Shown here in pieces: positions 43,273 through 51,740 of a stretch of 64,000 bases of DNA. The stretch comes from Mycolicibacterium psychrotolerans. Lineage in GTDB: Bacteria; Actinomycetota; Actinomycetes; Mycobacteriales; Mycobacteriaceae. Location of the stretch: NCBI RefSeq assembly GCF_010729305.1, contig NZ_AP022574.1, positions 2,604,001-2,668,000 of the forward strand, read 5' to 3'. Numbering within the stretch: the stretch's first letter is position 1; every line of letters begins with the position of its first letter. The notes beneath the pieces were generated by a model. It saw only the letters and a list, made by a program, of their open reading frames with translations, had not been told where the DNA came from and searched no databases. The translations under genes were made by a program, and so were the position numbers.

Positions 43273-44156
43273 CAACTCGCCTCCACGTGGTCGGGGTCGC
43301 GATCCGGGAGGGCCGCGAGAGATTCTTCGGCGAAGGACAGCACACTGCGGTGGTACTCACCGGCGCTGTGCCCCACGCTGAGGTTGTGTCCGCTCCCCGT
43401 CATCTCGTTGAGGCGCACGCGGGGTGACGAGGTGAACAGCGCCGCGATCGCCGCCACGGCCTGCGGATCGGAATCCCAGACGCTTTCGTGCTCGGCGACG
43501 CTGAACTGCACCGGAACTCGCAACCGGGCGGCCGTGGCCGGAAAGTCGTGGCGCGGCCAATTCGCCGTGACCTCGCCTTCGTAAGGCGCTCCGGGGGCCG
43601 ACAGCGCGCCGGTCAGCACCTCTGGTGGATACAGGTCGGTGGGCTGCCACAGCAGGTCGCGCAGGCCAGCCGGCCGGGAGGTCAGCGAGGCCTCGCTGAG
43701 CACGTCGCGCGCGGCGTCGGTGTAGCGCAATCCGGTGCCGGCGAGTTCGATGCCGATCACCCCGGGATGAGCGGTCGCCATCCGCAGCGCGAGCTCACAT
43801 CCGGCCGAGTGTCCGACCAGGAACAACCCGGCGCCCCGGGCGCCCCCACCGAGCATCGCGTCCACCGCGCCCGACGCGGCGGCCACCCGCTGCGCCGGGT
43901 CGGCGAACCCGTCGGCGTAGAGGCCCGAGGCGCCGTAGCCGGGCCGGTCCAGGGCGATCGCCGAAAACTCCTGTGTCGCTGCAGCTCGCAACAGGGAGAG
44001 CTCGGGTCGGCCCGGGCAGTCGAAGTACGCCGACGACGTCGCGCCGCCGTGTAGCGCGACGATCACCCCGCGGGGATCGGACACCTGCACCGCGAGCCCG
44101 GACATCGGCACGCCGTCCACCAGGACGACCCGGCGGGCGGGAGCGGAGGCGTTCAT
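43272..44156 (-). CDS. Alpha/beta hydrolase
   Basis: A 294-residue alpha/beta hydrolase with a serine nucleophile elbow FLVGHSAGCEL (S117), oxyanion motif ALHGGATSSAYF and a histidine about residue 263 in MTGSGHNLSVG. It probably cleaves an ester, lactone or thioester. It is coupled at both ends: ATG 44156 overlaps the DUF35-thiolase stop (ATGA) and its stop overlaps the dehydrogenase start. Distinct from the aspartate-type hydrolase at 39169. Confidence 0.87.
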   Translation of the reverse strand: MNASAPARRVVLVDGVPMSGLAVQVSDPRGVIVALHGGATSSAYFDCPGRPELSLLRAAATQEFSAIALDRPGYGASGLYADGFADPAQRVAAASGAVDAMLGGGARGAGLFLVGHSAGCELALRMATAHPGVIGIELAGTGLRYTDAARDVLSEASLTSRPAGLRDLLWQPTDLYPPEVLTGALSAPGAPYEGEVTANWPRHDFPATAARLRVPVQFSVAEHESVWDSDPQAVAAIAALFTSSPRVRLNEMTGSGHNLSVGHSAGEYHRSVLSFAEESLAALPDRDPDHVEAS

Positions 44157-45808
44157 GTTCCCGACCGCAGCAGCATGACTCCGCTGGGCGTCAGGCCGCC
44201 GCTGCTGACCACCGCGACCCGGGCGCCGTCGACCTGACGGTCGCCGGCCTCGCCGCGCAGCTGCGTGACCGCCTCGTGCACCAGACCCATGCCGTGTGTG
44301 CGGCCGTGGGAGAGCTGGCCGCCATGCGTGTTCAGCGGGATGGCGCCGTCGCGGGCGATCGCCGATCCGCCGTCGAGGAAGTCGCCGGCTTCGCCGATAC
44401 CGCAGAACCCGAGCGCTTCCAGCCATGACAGACAGTTGAACGTGAAGCCGTCGTACAACTCGGCGACGTCGACGTCGTTCGCGCGCAACGACGTCCGCGT
44501 CCACAGGTGGGCCGCCTGACCGAGTACCTGCGGCTCGTGGGTCAGCGTGGTCTGGTCCCAGTCGGTGCGCTCGATGATCTGGGTACCCACCGCCTCGACG
44601 AACACGGGCGGCTTCGGCCGGTCGGCAACGGTGTCGACGGCGGAGACGACGACCGCGACCGCGCCGTCGCACGGCACGTCGCAGTCGTAGAGCCCGAACG
44701 GCGTCGTGATCATCCGGGCGCCGAGATAGTCCTCCATCGTCAGCGGATCCCGGTAGATCGCCGTCGGATTCAACGCCGCGTTCGCGCGCTGGTTCAGCGC
44801 GATCCAGCCGAGGGTCTCCCGGGTCGTGCCGTATCGGTGAAAGTGCCGCTGCGCGTTGAGCGCCAGCGTGTGTGCGGCCGACACCGCGCCGAACGGCATC
44901 TGCCAGCTGTCGGTGCGGGCACCTCCCGGGGGCGTGAGCCGGCCCTCCTTCACCAACTGCCCGAACGTCGCCTCCCACAGGGTGCGGAAGCACAGCACAT
45001 GCCTGGCCATACCCGTGGCGACGGCCATCATCGCCGCGATCACCGAACCGCCCGGCCCGAAGGTGTCCATGCCGCCGTTGATCCACGTCGGCCGCAGGCC
45101 CAGCGCCCCTTCGAGCTTGGTGACTCCGCCCTCACCCATGCCGGCGATGTCCAGCCCCGGATAGGTCGAGAGGCCGTCGATGTCGGCGAAGGTCAGCCCG
45201 GCATCGGCGACGGCTGCTTCGCAGGCTTCGATCGTCAACGACAGCGGCGCGACCATCAGCCGCCGGCCCAGCCGTGACGCACCGATGCCGGTGATCGCCG
45301 ACTTCTCCTCGAACTTCTCGGTGCGCAGCATCGGCCGGACGTGGGAACCGAAGTCAACGGGCGCGATCTCGTCGGTCGGCTCGGCGCCGAACTGCTTCGG
45401 GGACACCGGCCGGAACAGGGGCAGGTAGACGTCGGCGTTCTGCTCGAACACCACCTCGACCAGCTGGCCGATCTCGAGTTCGTCCGCGTCCGCGTCGATG
45501 ATGTTGGTGGTCAACCGGATCCGGCAATCCTCCTGCAGCGCGACCTGGGCGATGACGTAGGGCGCCGCCAGCCCCGGGATGTTGAAGCGGTGGTTCACGG
45601 TGAAGGCCGACAGCACCGCCGTCCCCGAGACCTCACGTACTCCCATGTCTCGGCCGCGGCAGTACCGGCACACCGGCTGCGGCGGATGGATCAGCGCCGA
45701 GCAGGCCCGGCACTCCTGGATGCGCAGTGTGCCGTCGGCGCCCGAGGTCCAGAAGAACTCGTTGTCGAACGTCAACTGCGGCAGCGGCATCCGTGTCTCA
45801 CCGCTCAT
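44153..45808 (-). CDS. DUF35 OB-fold domain fused to a thiolase-like (SCP-x/Ltp) domain
   Basis: A 551-residue fusion. Residues about 1-130 form a DUF35 domain with a zinc ribbon (C33, C36, C47, C50) and an OB-fold strand region. Residues about 175-551 form a thiolase-like domain of the lipid-transfer type, with DVPCDGAVAVVVS, VAELYDGFTFNCLSWLE and THGGQLSHGRTHGMG. In steroid side-chain breakdown, Ltp2 together with the DUF35 domain of ChsH2 is a retro-aldolase; here the two parts are one chain. ATG 45808 overlaps the ferredoxin stop. Retro-aldol or thiolytic cleavage of a branched acyl-CoA is inferred. Confidence 0.87.
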   Translation of the reverse strand: MSGETRMPLPQLTFDNEFFWTSGADGTLRIQECRACSALIHPPQPVCRYCRGRDMGVREVSGTAVLSAFTVNHRFNIPGLAAPYVIAQVALQEDCRIRLTTNIIDADADELEIGQLVEVVFEQNADVYLPLFRPVSPKQFGAEPTDEIAPVDFGSHVRPMLRTEKFEEKSAITGIGASRLGRRLMVAPLSLTIEACEAAVADAGLTFADIDGLSTYPGLDIAGMGEGGVTKLEGALGLRPTWINGGMDTFGPGGSVIAAMMAVATGMARHVLCFRTLWEATFGQLVKEGRLTPPGGARTDSWQMPFGAVSAAHTLALNAQRHFHRYGTTRETLGWIALNQRANAALNPTAIYRDPLTMEDYLGARMITTPFGLYDCDVPCDGAVAVVVSAVDTVADRPKPPVFVEAVGTQIIERTDWDQTTLTHEPQVLGQAAHLWTRTSLRANDVDVAELYDGFTFNCLSWLEALGFCGIGEAGDFLDGGSAIARDGAIPLNTHGGQLSHGRTHGMGLVHEAVTQLRGEAGDRQVDGARVAVVSSGGLTPSGVMLLRSGT

Positions 45809-46110
45809 CGGGTGAAGCCCCACTCCGCCTCGTTGTCTCCCACCTTCAGATGCTCCAGATCCGGCTCGGTCACCTCGGCGACGTGCGCGTCGTCCGGGCG
45901 GCGCTCGGTCAGCTCCATGATGGCGTGCACGGGACAGTCCATCAGCGCACGCTGGACCGCATCGCGATCAGGCTCGGGGATGTCGCCGTCCCCGACGAGG
46001 ACCGCGTAACCCCAGTCGTCGAGCGAGAAGTAGCCCGGTGCGTGCTTGGCGCAGACTCCGAATCCGTCACACAGCGTCCGGTCGAGCTTGATCCGCAGTC
46101 GGTCTGTCAC
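45805..46110 (-). CDS. Ferredoxin with C-terminal extension
   Basis: A 101-residue ferredoxin: DRTLCDGFGVCAKHAPGYF and MDCPVHAIM form the single-cluster core within about the first 70 residues. An acidic tail of about 30 residues follows, which the other ferredoxins here lack. GTG 46110 overlaps the NuoF-like gene's stop as GTGA. It is flanked by the NuoF-like flavoprotein and the DUF35-thiolase, with no P450 in this operon, so its electron acceptor is open. Confidence 0.87.
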   Translation of the reverse strand: MTDRLRIKLDRTLCDGFGVCAKHAPGYFSLDDWGYAVLVGDGDIPEPDRDAVQRALMDCPVHAIMELTERRPDDAHVAEVTEPDLEHLKVGDNEAEWGFTR

Positions 46111-47399
46111 AGTGACTCCACCTCGAAGGGCCGCTGCGCGGTGTAGGCCGCGGCGGCGCAGTCCGGGCAGTTGCCGTCGAGATGCCGAGCGACGTCGTCA
46201 CCGAACATCGCCAGCATGCTCGCGGCGATGTTGGTGGCCGCATCGAGCGTGGCGCATGCACCCCGGCCCCGCAGCACCACCGACCACCGCTCGAGGCGCT
46301 CCAGATCGTCGGCGCTCGCCACACCGTCCCGCAGCGCCGTTGCCGCGGCGGCCATCGCGGCGGTGCCGTTGAAGCACGACCCGCACTGCCCGGCGTTCTC
46401 GCGGTCGTAGTACGCGAGCACTGCCGCACCGACCGCCACGGGGCATTCGTCGGTGAGCACCGACACCGCGCCGCACCCCAGGCCGCTTCCGTGCGCCCGC
46501 AGCGAGTCGTGGTCAACGGTGCAGGCCAGCACCCGCCGGTCCAGCAGACCCGCGAAGTACCCGCCCATCAGGGCTCCCCGCACGCGGTCGAGCGGAATGC
46601 CGTGCAGGGCCAGCACCTCGGCCATCGGTACGCCGAACGGCAGCTCGTAGAGTCCCGGTCCGCGGCCCCCGCCGGTCAGCGTCGCCAAGAAGGTGCCGGG
46701 AGAGCCCTGCGCGCCGTACGCCCGGTACGCGGTGGCGCCGTGCTTGACCAGGAACGGCAGGTTGGCGAGCGTCTCGACATTGCTGACCACCGTGGGCAGG
46801 CCGCCGACGCCCTGTTCGAAGGGGCGCGGCGGCTTGTCGGTGGGCTTGGCCGGACCGCCGTTGATGGCCCGCACCGCGGCGGTCTCCTCGCCGGCGACGT
46901 AACCGGGTGCGACGGTCCGCACTCCGACGGTCACCCCGTCGAGCCCGTCGGCGCCCACCTCATCGAGCGCATCGGCCACGGCCCGTGCGGCACGAGGATC
47001 CGAGACGTACACGTGAGCGTTTCGGGCGCCGATGATGCGCGCGGCCAACCGAAGCCCGTCGAGCACCAGGTGCGGCCGATGACGCAGCAGCCAGCGATCT
47101 TTGACCGATGCCGGCTCGCCTTCCTCGCCGTTGGCCACCAGCACCGTGTCGCGGCCCCGCAGCGACGCATCGCGGACCGTCCCGAGCTTCACCGCCATCG
47201 GAAACGCGGCGCCCCCACGGCCCAGCACACCGGCGAGGCTGATCTCGTCGAGCAGTGCGGCGGGATCTGCGATGTCCTGGTAGCCGCCGGCGCCGCGGTA
47301 CTCGTCGAGCGCCTCCGGTCCCGGCGCGCTCCGCAGCAGCCGCGGCGTCAGGCCGGGCCATGCGGTGACCGTGAGATCGGTGTTCATCGCCGTGCTCAT
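46107..47399 (-). CDS. NuoF-like (51 kDa) flavoprotein, candidate ferredoxin reductase
   Basis: A 430-residue protein resembling the complex I 51-kDa subunit. GRGGAAFPMAVKLGT and NGEEGEPASVKDRWLL are the FMN/NAD regions, and QCGSCFNGTAAM plus a late cysteine cluster (DGNCPDC) resemble the Fe-S end, though the CxxCxxC spacing of NuoF is reduced. ATG 47399 has AGGAGG five bases upstream. No other complex I genes are present. Coupling to a ferredoxin suggests an NADH-dependent ferredoxin reductase feeding the oxygenases here. The 35-base divergent gap holds no obvious operator. Confidence 0.85.
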   Translation of the reverse strand: MSTAMNTDLTVTAWPGLTPRLLRSAPGPEALDEYRGAGGYQDIADPAALLDEISLAGVLGRGGAAFPMAVKLGTVRDASLRGRDTVLVANGEEGEPASVKDRWLLRHRPHLVLDGLRLAARIIGARNAHVYVSDPRAARAVADALDEVGADGLDGVTVGVRTVAPGYVAGEETAAVRAINGGPAKPTDKPPRPFEQGVGGLPTVVSNVETLANLPFLVKHGATAYRAYGAQGSPGTFLATLTGGGRGPGLYELPFGVPMAEVLALHGIPLDRVRGALMGGYFAGLLDRRVLACTVDHDSLRAHGSGLGCGAVSVLTDECPVAVGAAVLAYYDRENAGQCGSCFNGTAAMAAAATALRDGVASADDLERLERWSVVLRGRGACATLDAATNIAASMLAMFGDDVARHLDGNCPDCAAAAYTAQRPFEVESL

Positions 47400-47421
47400 C
47401 GAGACCTCCTGCACGCCGGGC

Positions 47422-47427
47422 TACTGT
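47422..47427 (+). promoter_or_regulatory. Putative -10 element TACTGT for a leaderless gene
   Basis: TACTGT fits the mycobacterial TANNNT -10 hexamer and ends seven bases before ATG 47435, placing the transcription start at the start codon. The downstream gene has no ribosome binding site, which agrees with a leaderless transcript. Confidence 0.5.
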
Positions 47428-47434
47428 TCCCGTC

Positions 47435-47911
47435 ATGCGAACCGCGGTGGTCCGGATCGGAATCGATCCGGACGGGAAGCTCTCGGCCGGGCAATTGCGC
47501 TCGGGGATGGCCGCACTGTCCGAACTTGCCGAGACGGCGGGATGGCAGGTGATCGCCGACGACCTCGCCGGTCTGCCGCCGAAACGCCGGGAAGTCGAGA
47601 TCCTGATGACGGGCACCGATTCGGCGGCCCTGCAGGCCACGGGAATTGCCCTGTGCGCCCGCGCCTTCGGCACCGAACCGGTGGCCGGGGTGCTGACGTT
47701 CGTCAGCCACGGTACCGACGAGGATGCTCTCGGAGTGCTGGCCGGCTTCGGGGTGATCGGCCACATCGACCGCGCGCCCGGTGCGGACGGATGGGACATC
47801 CTCACGGTGACGCTGCGCAAGGCCGACCTGATGCGCGTGCCCGAGAGCCGCATCCACACCGCCCTGGAGGCCTCGACCAACTGCGAGGTGCACATCGTCA
47901 CGACGGACTGA
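47435..47911 (+). CDS. Conserved hypothetical protein, divergent from NuoF-like gene
   Basis: A 158-residue soluble protein starting MRTAVVRIGIDPDGKLSAGQ; no family recognised. The alternating VEILMTGTDSAALQATGIAL and VIGHIDRAPGADGWD segments suggest an alpha/beta ferredoxin-like fold. Only 35 bases separate it from the NuoF-like gene on the other strand. Single-gene unit, ending 11 bases before the facing hydrolase gene. Function unknown. Confidence 0.7.
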   Translation: MRTAVVRIGIDPDGKLSAGQLRSGMAALSELAETAGWQVIADDLAGLPPKRREVEILMTGTDSAALQATGIALCARAFGTEPVAGVLTFVSHGTDEDALGVLAGFGVIGHIDRAPGADGWDILTVTLRKADLMRVPESRIHTALEASTNCEVHIVTTD

Positions 47912-47922
47912 GCGCGTCGTCA

Positions 47923-48831
47923 TCAGCGCCCCAGAAAATCGAGGATCGCGGGCGCGGCCTGCACCCAGGTGTCGAACATGTTGAAACGCTTCACCTTTCC
48001 TGACGCCCGCGCTTGCGCGGCGCGCTCCCAGGCATCCTCCGGCCACGGCGGGTCGATCAGCGTCGAGCCCTTGATCAGACAGCTGACCTCCAGCGAGGTG
48101 CGCTTGGGGTGGTCCATGTCGTTCTCGCCACCGCGGATGATCAGCGTGGGAACCCGGATGCGGTCGAACATCTCGTCGTCGACGCCGGGGATGGTCTGGC
48201 CCGGCTTCGAGACGAACGCGTTGAGCCAGCGCAACATCAGCTTCAGGAACTCGTCGGCGCCGAACGACAGCAACCGGTCCTCGTTCGCGGGGTTCTCGGC
48301 GATCCGCTCCTTCCACTCGCCGACCTGGATCACACCGCGCATCCCGGTACCGCGCACCGCGAGGATGCTGGGCACGATGTAGTAGGAACCGAGGACGAAC
48401 GTGCCGTAGATCCCGCCGACGATGTTCCACACCACGAGTTTGCGGACGATCTCCGGATACAGCATCGTGGTCAGCATCGAGTCGCGCGCGCCGCCCGAGC
48501 CGCCGGCCAGGATGCACGGTCCGATGCCCAGGCCGGTGATCAGGGCGTGCAGCGTTTCGGCGCGCATGTGGGACTCGCTCTGTCCGTAGAACTGCACGTC
48601 GGACTTCCCGCAGTTGGGCCGGTCCCACAACAGCACGCGGTACCCGCCCTTGACCAGTGCCTGCGCCAGCGGCCGCAGCCCCTCGATGTCCTTGCTGAAC
48701 CGTCCGCCGGGAGTCAGCGCGATGAAATCGCCCTGCTTGCCCAGGATTTCGTAGACGACATTGCCGCCGTTGACCTCGAAGATCTTCTCGCCGCGCCTCA
48801 GTGTCGCGCCGGCCACGTCAGTGGTTCTCAT
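47923..48831 (-). CDS. Alpha/beta hydrolase (possible C-C or ester hydrolase)
   Basis: A 302-residue alpha/beta hydrolase. The nucleophile region is LAGGSGGARDSM (S112), the oxyanion region TPGGRFSKDIEGL, and LLWDRPNCGKSDVQFYGQSE is a family motif. The layout resembles meta-cleavage-product and related hydrolases. ATG 48831 overlaps the Rieske ferredoxin stop (ATGA). Last gene of the minus operon amidohydrolase-amidohydrolase-Rieske ferredoxin-hydrolase, so it may act on a ring-cleaved intermediate. No decisive substrate evidence. Confidence 0.83.
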   Translation of the reverse strand: MRTTDVAGATLRRGEKIFEVNGGNVVYEILGKQGDFIALTPGGRFSKDIEGLRPLAQALVKGGYRVLLWDRPNCGKSDVQFYGQSESHMRAETLHALITGLGIGPCILAGGSGGARDSMLTTMLYPEIVRKLVVWNIVGGIYGTFVLGSYYIVPSILAVRGTGMRGVIQVGEWKERIAENPANEDRLLSFGADEFLKLMLRWLNAFVSKPGQTIPGVDDEMFDRIRVPTLIIRGGENDMDHPKRTSLEVSCLIKGSTLIDPPWPEDAWERAAQARASGKVKRFNMFDTWVQAAPAILDFLGR

Positions 48832-49220
48832 GCCTGCACCAGCACGTCGTTGCCCACCACGCGTACCGGGTAGGTGCGGATGCTCCACTCGGGTTTGACC
48901 GCCGTGGTCCCGGTCGCGAGCTCGAAACCCCACTGGTGCCAGGGGCAGTAGATGAATTCCTTGTCCCGGACCATCACGGCGTCACCGGGTACGTCCTCGT
49001 CGACGACGGTGCGCCCCCGTGCGCGACCGGAGCACAGCGGACCGCCCTCGTGGGGACAGTAGTTGGCGATCGCGTAGAAGGTGCCGTTGACGTTGTAGAC
49101 CCCCACTCCGTGACGGCCGATCGGCACGAGCTTGTGTGTGCCGGGCGGGATTTCGTCGATGGTAGCGACCACGTGTTCGCGCCCCTGGGCCAGCCGGGGC
49201 GACTTCTGTGCCTCGGTCAC
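48828..49220 (-). CDS. Rieske [2Fe-2S] ferredoxin
   Basis: A 130-residue Rieske protein: CPHEGGPLC and CPWHQWGFEL supply two Cys and two His ligands. It is a ferredoxin, not an oxygenase, since no mononuclear iron domain follows. GTG 49220 begins one base after the upstream amidohydrolase stop. The natural partner is a Rieske oxygenase such as that at 23041; none is adjacent, so the link is inferred. Confidence 0.92.
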   Translation of the reverse strand: MTEAQKSPRLAQGREHVVATIDEIPPGTHKLVPIGRHGVGVYNVNGTFYAIANYCPHEGGPLCSGRARGRTVVDEDVPGDAVMVRDKEFIYCPWHQWGFELATGTTAVKPEWSIRTYPVRVVGNDVLVQA

Positions 49221-49221
49221 C

Positions 49222-50376
49222 CTAGAAGACCCGGACCTGGCCCTCGAGCGCCGGCACGGTGTCCGGCAGCTTGTAGGTCGCGATGCCGTTGCGGAACATC
49301 ACCGCTTCGCGGGCGTGCTCGGGAAGATGCTTGACCAGCCAGCGTGGATCGTCGAACGTCCAGTGCGGGTAGTCGCTGGAGAACAGCAGGATCTTCTCGC
49401 ACTCCATCCATTCCAGCGCCCGCGTGAGTTCCGTCTTGTCCTCGGGATAGTCCAGCGGCTGGGTGGTGAACTTGATGTGGTCCTTGACGTACTCGCTGGG
49501 CTTGCGCTTGATGTCGACCCAGCGCTTGCGCTTCTCGTAGATGGCGTCCATGCGCCACATCAGCGGCAGGATCCACGTGAAAGCGTGCTCGACGAACACG
49601 ATGCGCAGCGTGGGGAACCGGTCGAACACACCGTCGAAGATCAGGCTCATCACCTGGTTGGCCGCCAGAAGCGAGTAGGTGACCATGAAATCGTGGTTGT
49701 AGCTCGGGATACCGACCGGCGGGAACGGCAGCGTCTCGTAATAGCCGCGGGACAGGTGACAGCTGACGGTGATGTCGTGTTTGACCGCAGCGGCCCAGAT
49801 CGGGTCGTAGCGCGGGTCTCCCCACGACGGCCGCGGCTCCGCCTTGATCAGAACCTGTGCCATGTACGGGTGGCCGGCCCACTTCTCGATCTCCTCGGCG
49901 GCTGACGCCGGCTCCTCGATCGCCACGCAGATCGAACCACGCCATCGCTCGTGCCAGTTGTTGTGCGAGTCCAGCCAGTGGTTGGCCAGCCACTGATTGG
50001 TGGCCACGCACATCGCGTGGGTGGCCTCGGAGAGCCGCATCTCGCCGTGTGTCGGCTCGAGAATCGCGATGTCGGAGCCGGCCTCCATGATCAGCTGCTT
50101 GAGCGCCAGATCAGGGTCGCTGCAGGCGAATTCCCCGTCGGGCGGGAAGGAGTCCACCCGCATCGCATAGGAGTGCGCGTAGTCGGGGGCGTCGTAGTAG
50201 ATGGCCTCCCCGCGCGGGTGTGACAGGAAGTACCGACTGCGCCACGGTTCGGGGATGTATTCGACCAGCTCCCCTCGGCGCGGCATCGGGTGCACGTCCG
50301 AGTCCACGCACCGCACAGGGATGCGCTCGGTGGGGGTGATGCGGTCGCGGGACTGGGTGCCGGCCGTAACCGTCAT
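49222..50376 (-). CDS. Amidohydrolase 2 family protein, probably catalytic
   Basis: A 384-residue ACMSD-like TIM-barrel protein. Metal-site motifs appear intact: CVDSDVHPMP at the N terminus, VSCHLSRG, VEHAFTWILP and the late aspartate in FSSDYPHWTFDDP. ATG 50376 has GGAGGCTTCCC in front. It follows a degenerate paralogue at 50403 by 26 bases. Likely a decarboxylase or hydrolase of a ring-derived acid; exact reaction unknown. Confidence 0.88.
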   Translation of the reverse strand: MTVTAGTQSRDRITPTERIPVRCVDSDVHPMPRRGELVEYIPEPWRSRYFLSHPRGEAIYYDAPDYAHSYAMRVDSFPPDGEFACSDPDLALKQLIMEAGSDIAILEPTHGEMRLSEATHAMCVATNQWLANHWLDSHNNWHERWRGSICVAIEEPASAAEEIEKWAGHPYMAQVLIKAEPRPSWGDPRYDPIWAAAVKHDITVSCHLSRGYYETLPFPPVGIPSYNHDFMVTYSLLAANQVMSLIFDGVFDRFPTLRIVFVEHAFTWILPLMWRMDAIYEKRKRWVDIKRKPSEYVKDHIKFTTQPLDYPEDKTELTRALEWMECEKILLFSSDYPHWTFDDPRWLVKHLPEHAREAVMFRNGIATYKLPDTVPALEGQVRVF

Positions 50377-50402
50377 GGGAAGCCTCCTTGTCGTGCCGCT
50401 GT

Positions 50403-51503
50403 CTACTGTGCGACCGCGCCGGCGGTGACGTCGATGCCGTACAGCTCAGCGGCGTTGCGCCAGCAGATCCGCATCCGTTGCTCATCGGTCATCGCCGACG
50501 CGAATGTCGGCCCGTGCATGCTCCAGTGCGGATAGCTGGAGCCGAACATCGTCATCCGGTCCTTGCCGGTGAAGTCGAGCCACTCGCCGGCGTACTCGAC
50601 GTCTCCGGGGCCGTCCAGCCCACTCTCGATGAAATATGTGTGCCGGGAGAGGTATTCGCTGGGCATCTTCGGCGCCCACGGGGTCTGCTCCAGGTGAGGG
50701 CGGCCGAAGCAGTCCATCCGCCACATGAACGGCGTCAGCATGTCCGCCGCCCCGTCGGCCCACACCATCTTCAGACCGTCGTATCGTTCGAAGACGCCCT
50801 CGGCGATCATGTTCATCAGGTGGTACAGGTAGTTCAGCGACATGAAACCGAGGTACTGCTCATAGGTGCGCGTCGCTCCGGAGGGCGTGGGTGACAGCAT
50901 GATCCCGTTGCCGACCTCGATGTGCACCGCCACCGGCAGCCCGGCGTCGACGGCGGCCTCCCACAGTGGCCAGTACTGCGGCTTTCCGTACAGTTCGCGC
51001 GACTGGAGGGGGACACCGATCTGGACCACGCGTGGATGGCCGCGGTACTTCTCGATCTCGCGGAGCGCGCCGGCGATGTCGTCGGGATTCACCCGGATCG
51101 TGCCGCGGAACCGGGCACCGTACTCGCCGTGCTCCAGCCACCGCGTCACCATCATCTCGTTGTGCGCGGCGGCGATCGCGGTGCCAAGGTGGCGGTCCGG
51201 CATGATGCCCCGCGTCATCGGGTGCAGCACGGCAACGTCGACACCGCGGTCGGTGAACAGGTGCTCGGCGACGGTGTCGACGTCGGAGCCCGGGTACTGG
51301 CCGTCAGGGCCCTGCGTGCCCTTCGCATACTCGCCGCCGGGCGCGCCGTACCAGTCCATCTCGTAGTCGGGGAAGCCGCGGCTGCTGAAGGGTTCGCGAA
51401 GGAAGTTCTTGCGCAAGTCCTTGTTCGACCCGAAGAAGATGTGCACGCTGGCATCGATCAGGGGGATTCTGACGGTCTGTGCGCCGTCACTGAGGTCGAT
51501 CAC
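50403..51503 (-). CDS. Amidohydrolase 2 family protein with degenerate metal site
   Basis: A 366-residue paralogue of the next gene. The first metal motif reads PLIDASVHIFF and the late motif MFGSSYPHWSM: serine replaces the aspartate in both (its neighbour has DSDVH and SSDYPH). The region VWADGAADMLTPFMWRMD also lacks the usual histidine or glutamate. GTG 51503. It may be a structural or altered-specificity partner of the intact enzyme encoded just downstream. It is the first gene of the operon, behind an AAGAATTATGTTCTC site. Confidence 0.83.
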   Translation of the reverse strand: MIDLSDGAQTVRIPLIDASVHIFFGSNKDLRKNFLREPFSSRGFPDYEMDWYGAPGGEYAKGTQGPDGQYPGSDVDTVAEHLFTDRGVDVAVLHPMTRGIMPDRHLGTAIAAAHNEMMVTRWLEHGEYGARFRGTIRVNPDDIAGALREIEKYRGHPRVVQIGVPLQSRELYGKPQYWPLWEAAVDAGLPVAVHIEVGNGIMLSPTPSGATRTYEQYLGFMSLNYLYHLMNMIAEGVFERYDGLKMVWADGAADMLTPFMWRMDCFGRPHLEQTPWAPKMPSEYLSRHTYFIESGLDGPGDVEYAGEWLDFTGKDRMTMFGSSYPHWSMHGPTFASAMTDEQRMRICWRNAAELYGIDVTAGAVAQ

Positions 51504-51570
51504 GAGCGCTCACCGCGGCAGGCATCGGCACCGGACATGAAGCCAGTGTAGATCCTTGTTCTTCGTTGGC

Positions 51571-51585
51571 AAGAATTATGTTCTC
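51571..51585. promoter_or_regulatory. AAGAATTATGTTCTC operator-like site
   Basis: One base off the GAGAAT-N3-RTTCTC consensus, 67 bases upstream of the amidohydrolase start at 51503. Its partner site at 51696 serves the divergent ACAD operon; centres are 125 bp apart. Confidence 0.65.
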
Positions 51586-51695
51586 AGTACACGGCGCTTA
51601 GTTTCATGCAGGTCAGCGGACCCGTCAAAGGGTGAGGGTCAGACCTGCGCCCGGAACGCGATGACCACCGTCCGAGAACGGTTACAGCGTCTAAA

Positions 51696-51710
51696 GAGAA
51701 TGTTATTCTC
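51696..51710. promoter_or_regulatory. GAGAATGTTATTCTC operator
   Basis: A full match with near-perfect dyad symmetry, 30 bases upstream of the ACAD start at 51741. TATTCT inside it (51704-51709) fits a TANNNT -10 element, as at 18155. Confidence 0.8.
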
Positions 51711-51740
51711 GCTTGACCGTGACGAGCTCGGAGGCGCTGC

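Noticed and set aside
43272..45086. Extension of the hydrolase frame to 604 codons
   Set aside because: The extra N-terminal part lies in another frame of the DUF35-thiolase gene and is compositionally a shadow; ATG 44156 gives a normal hydrolase.
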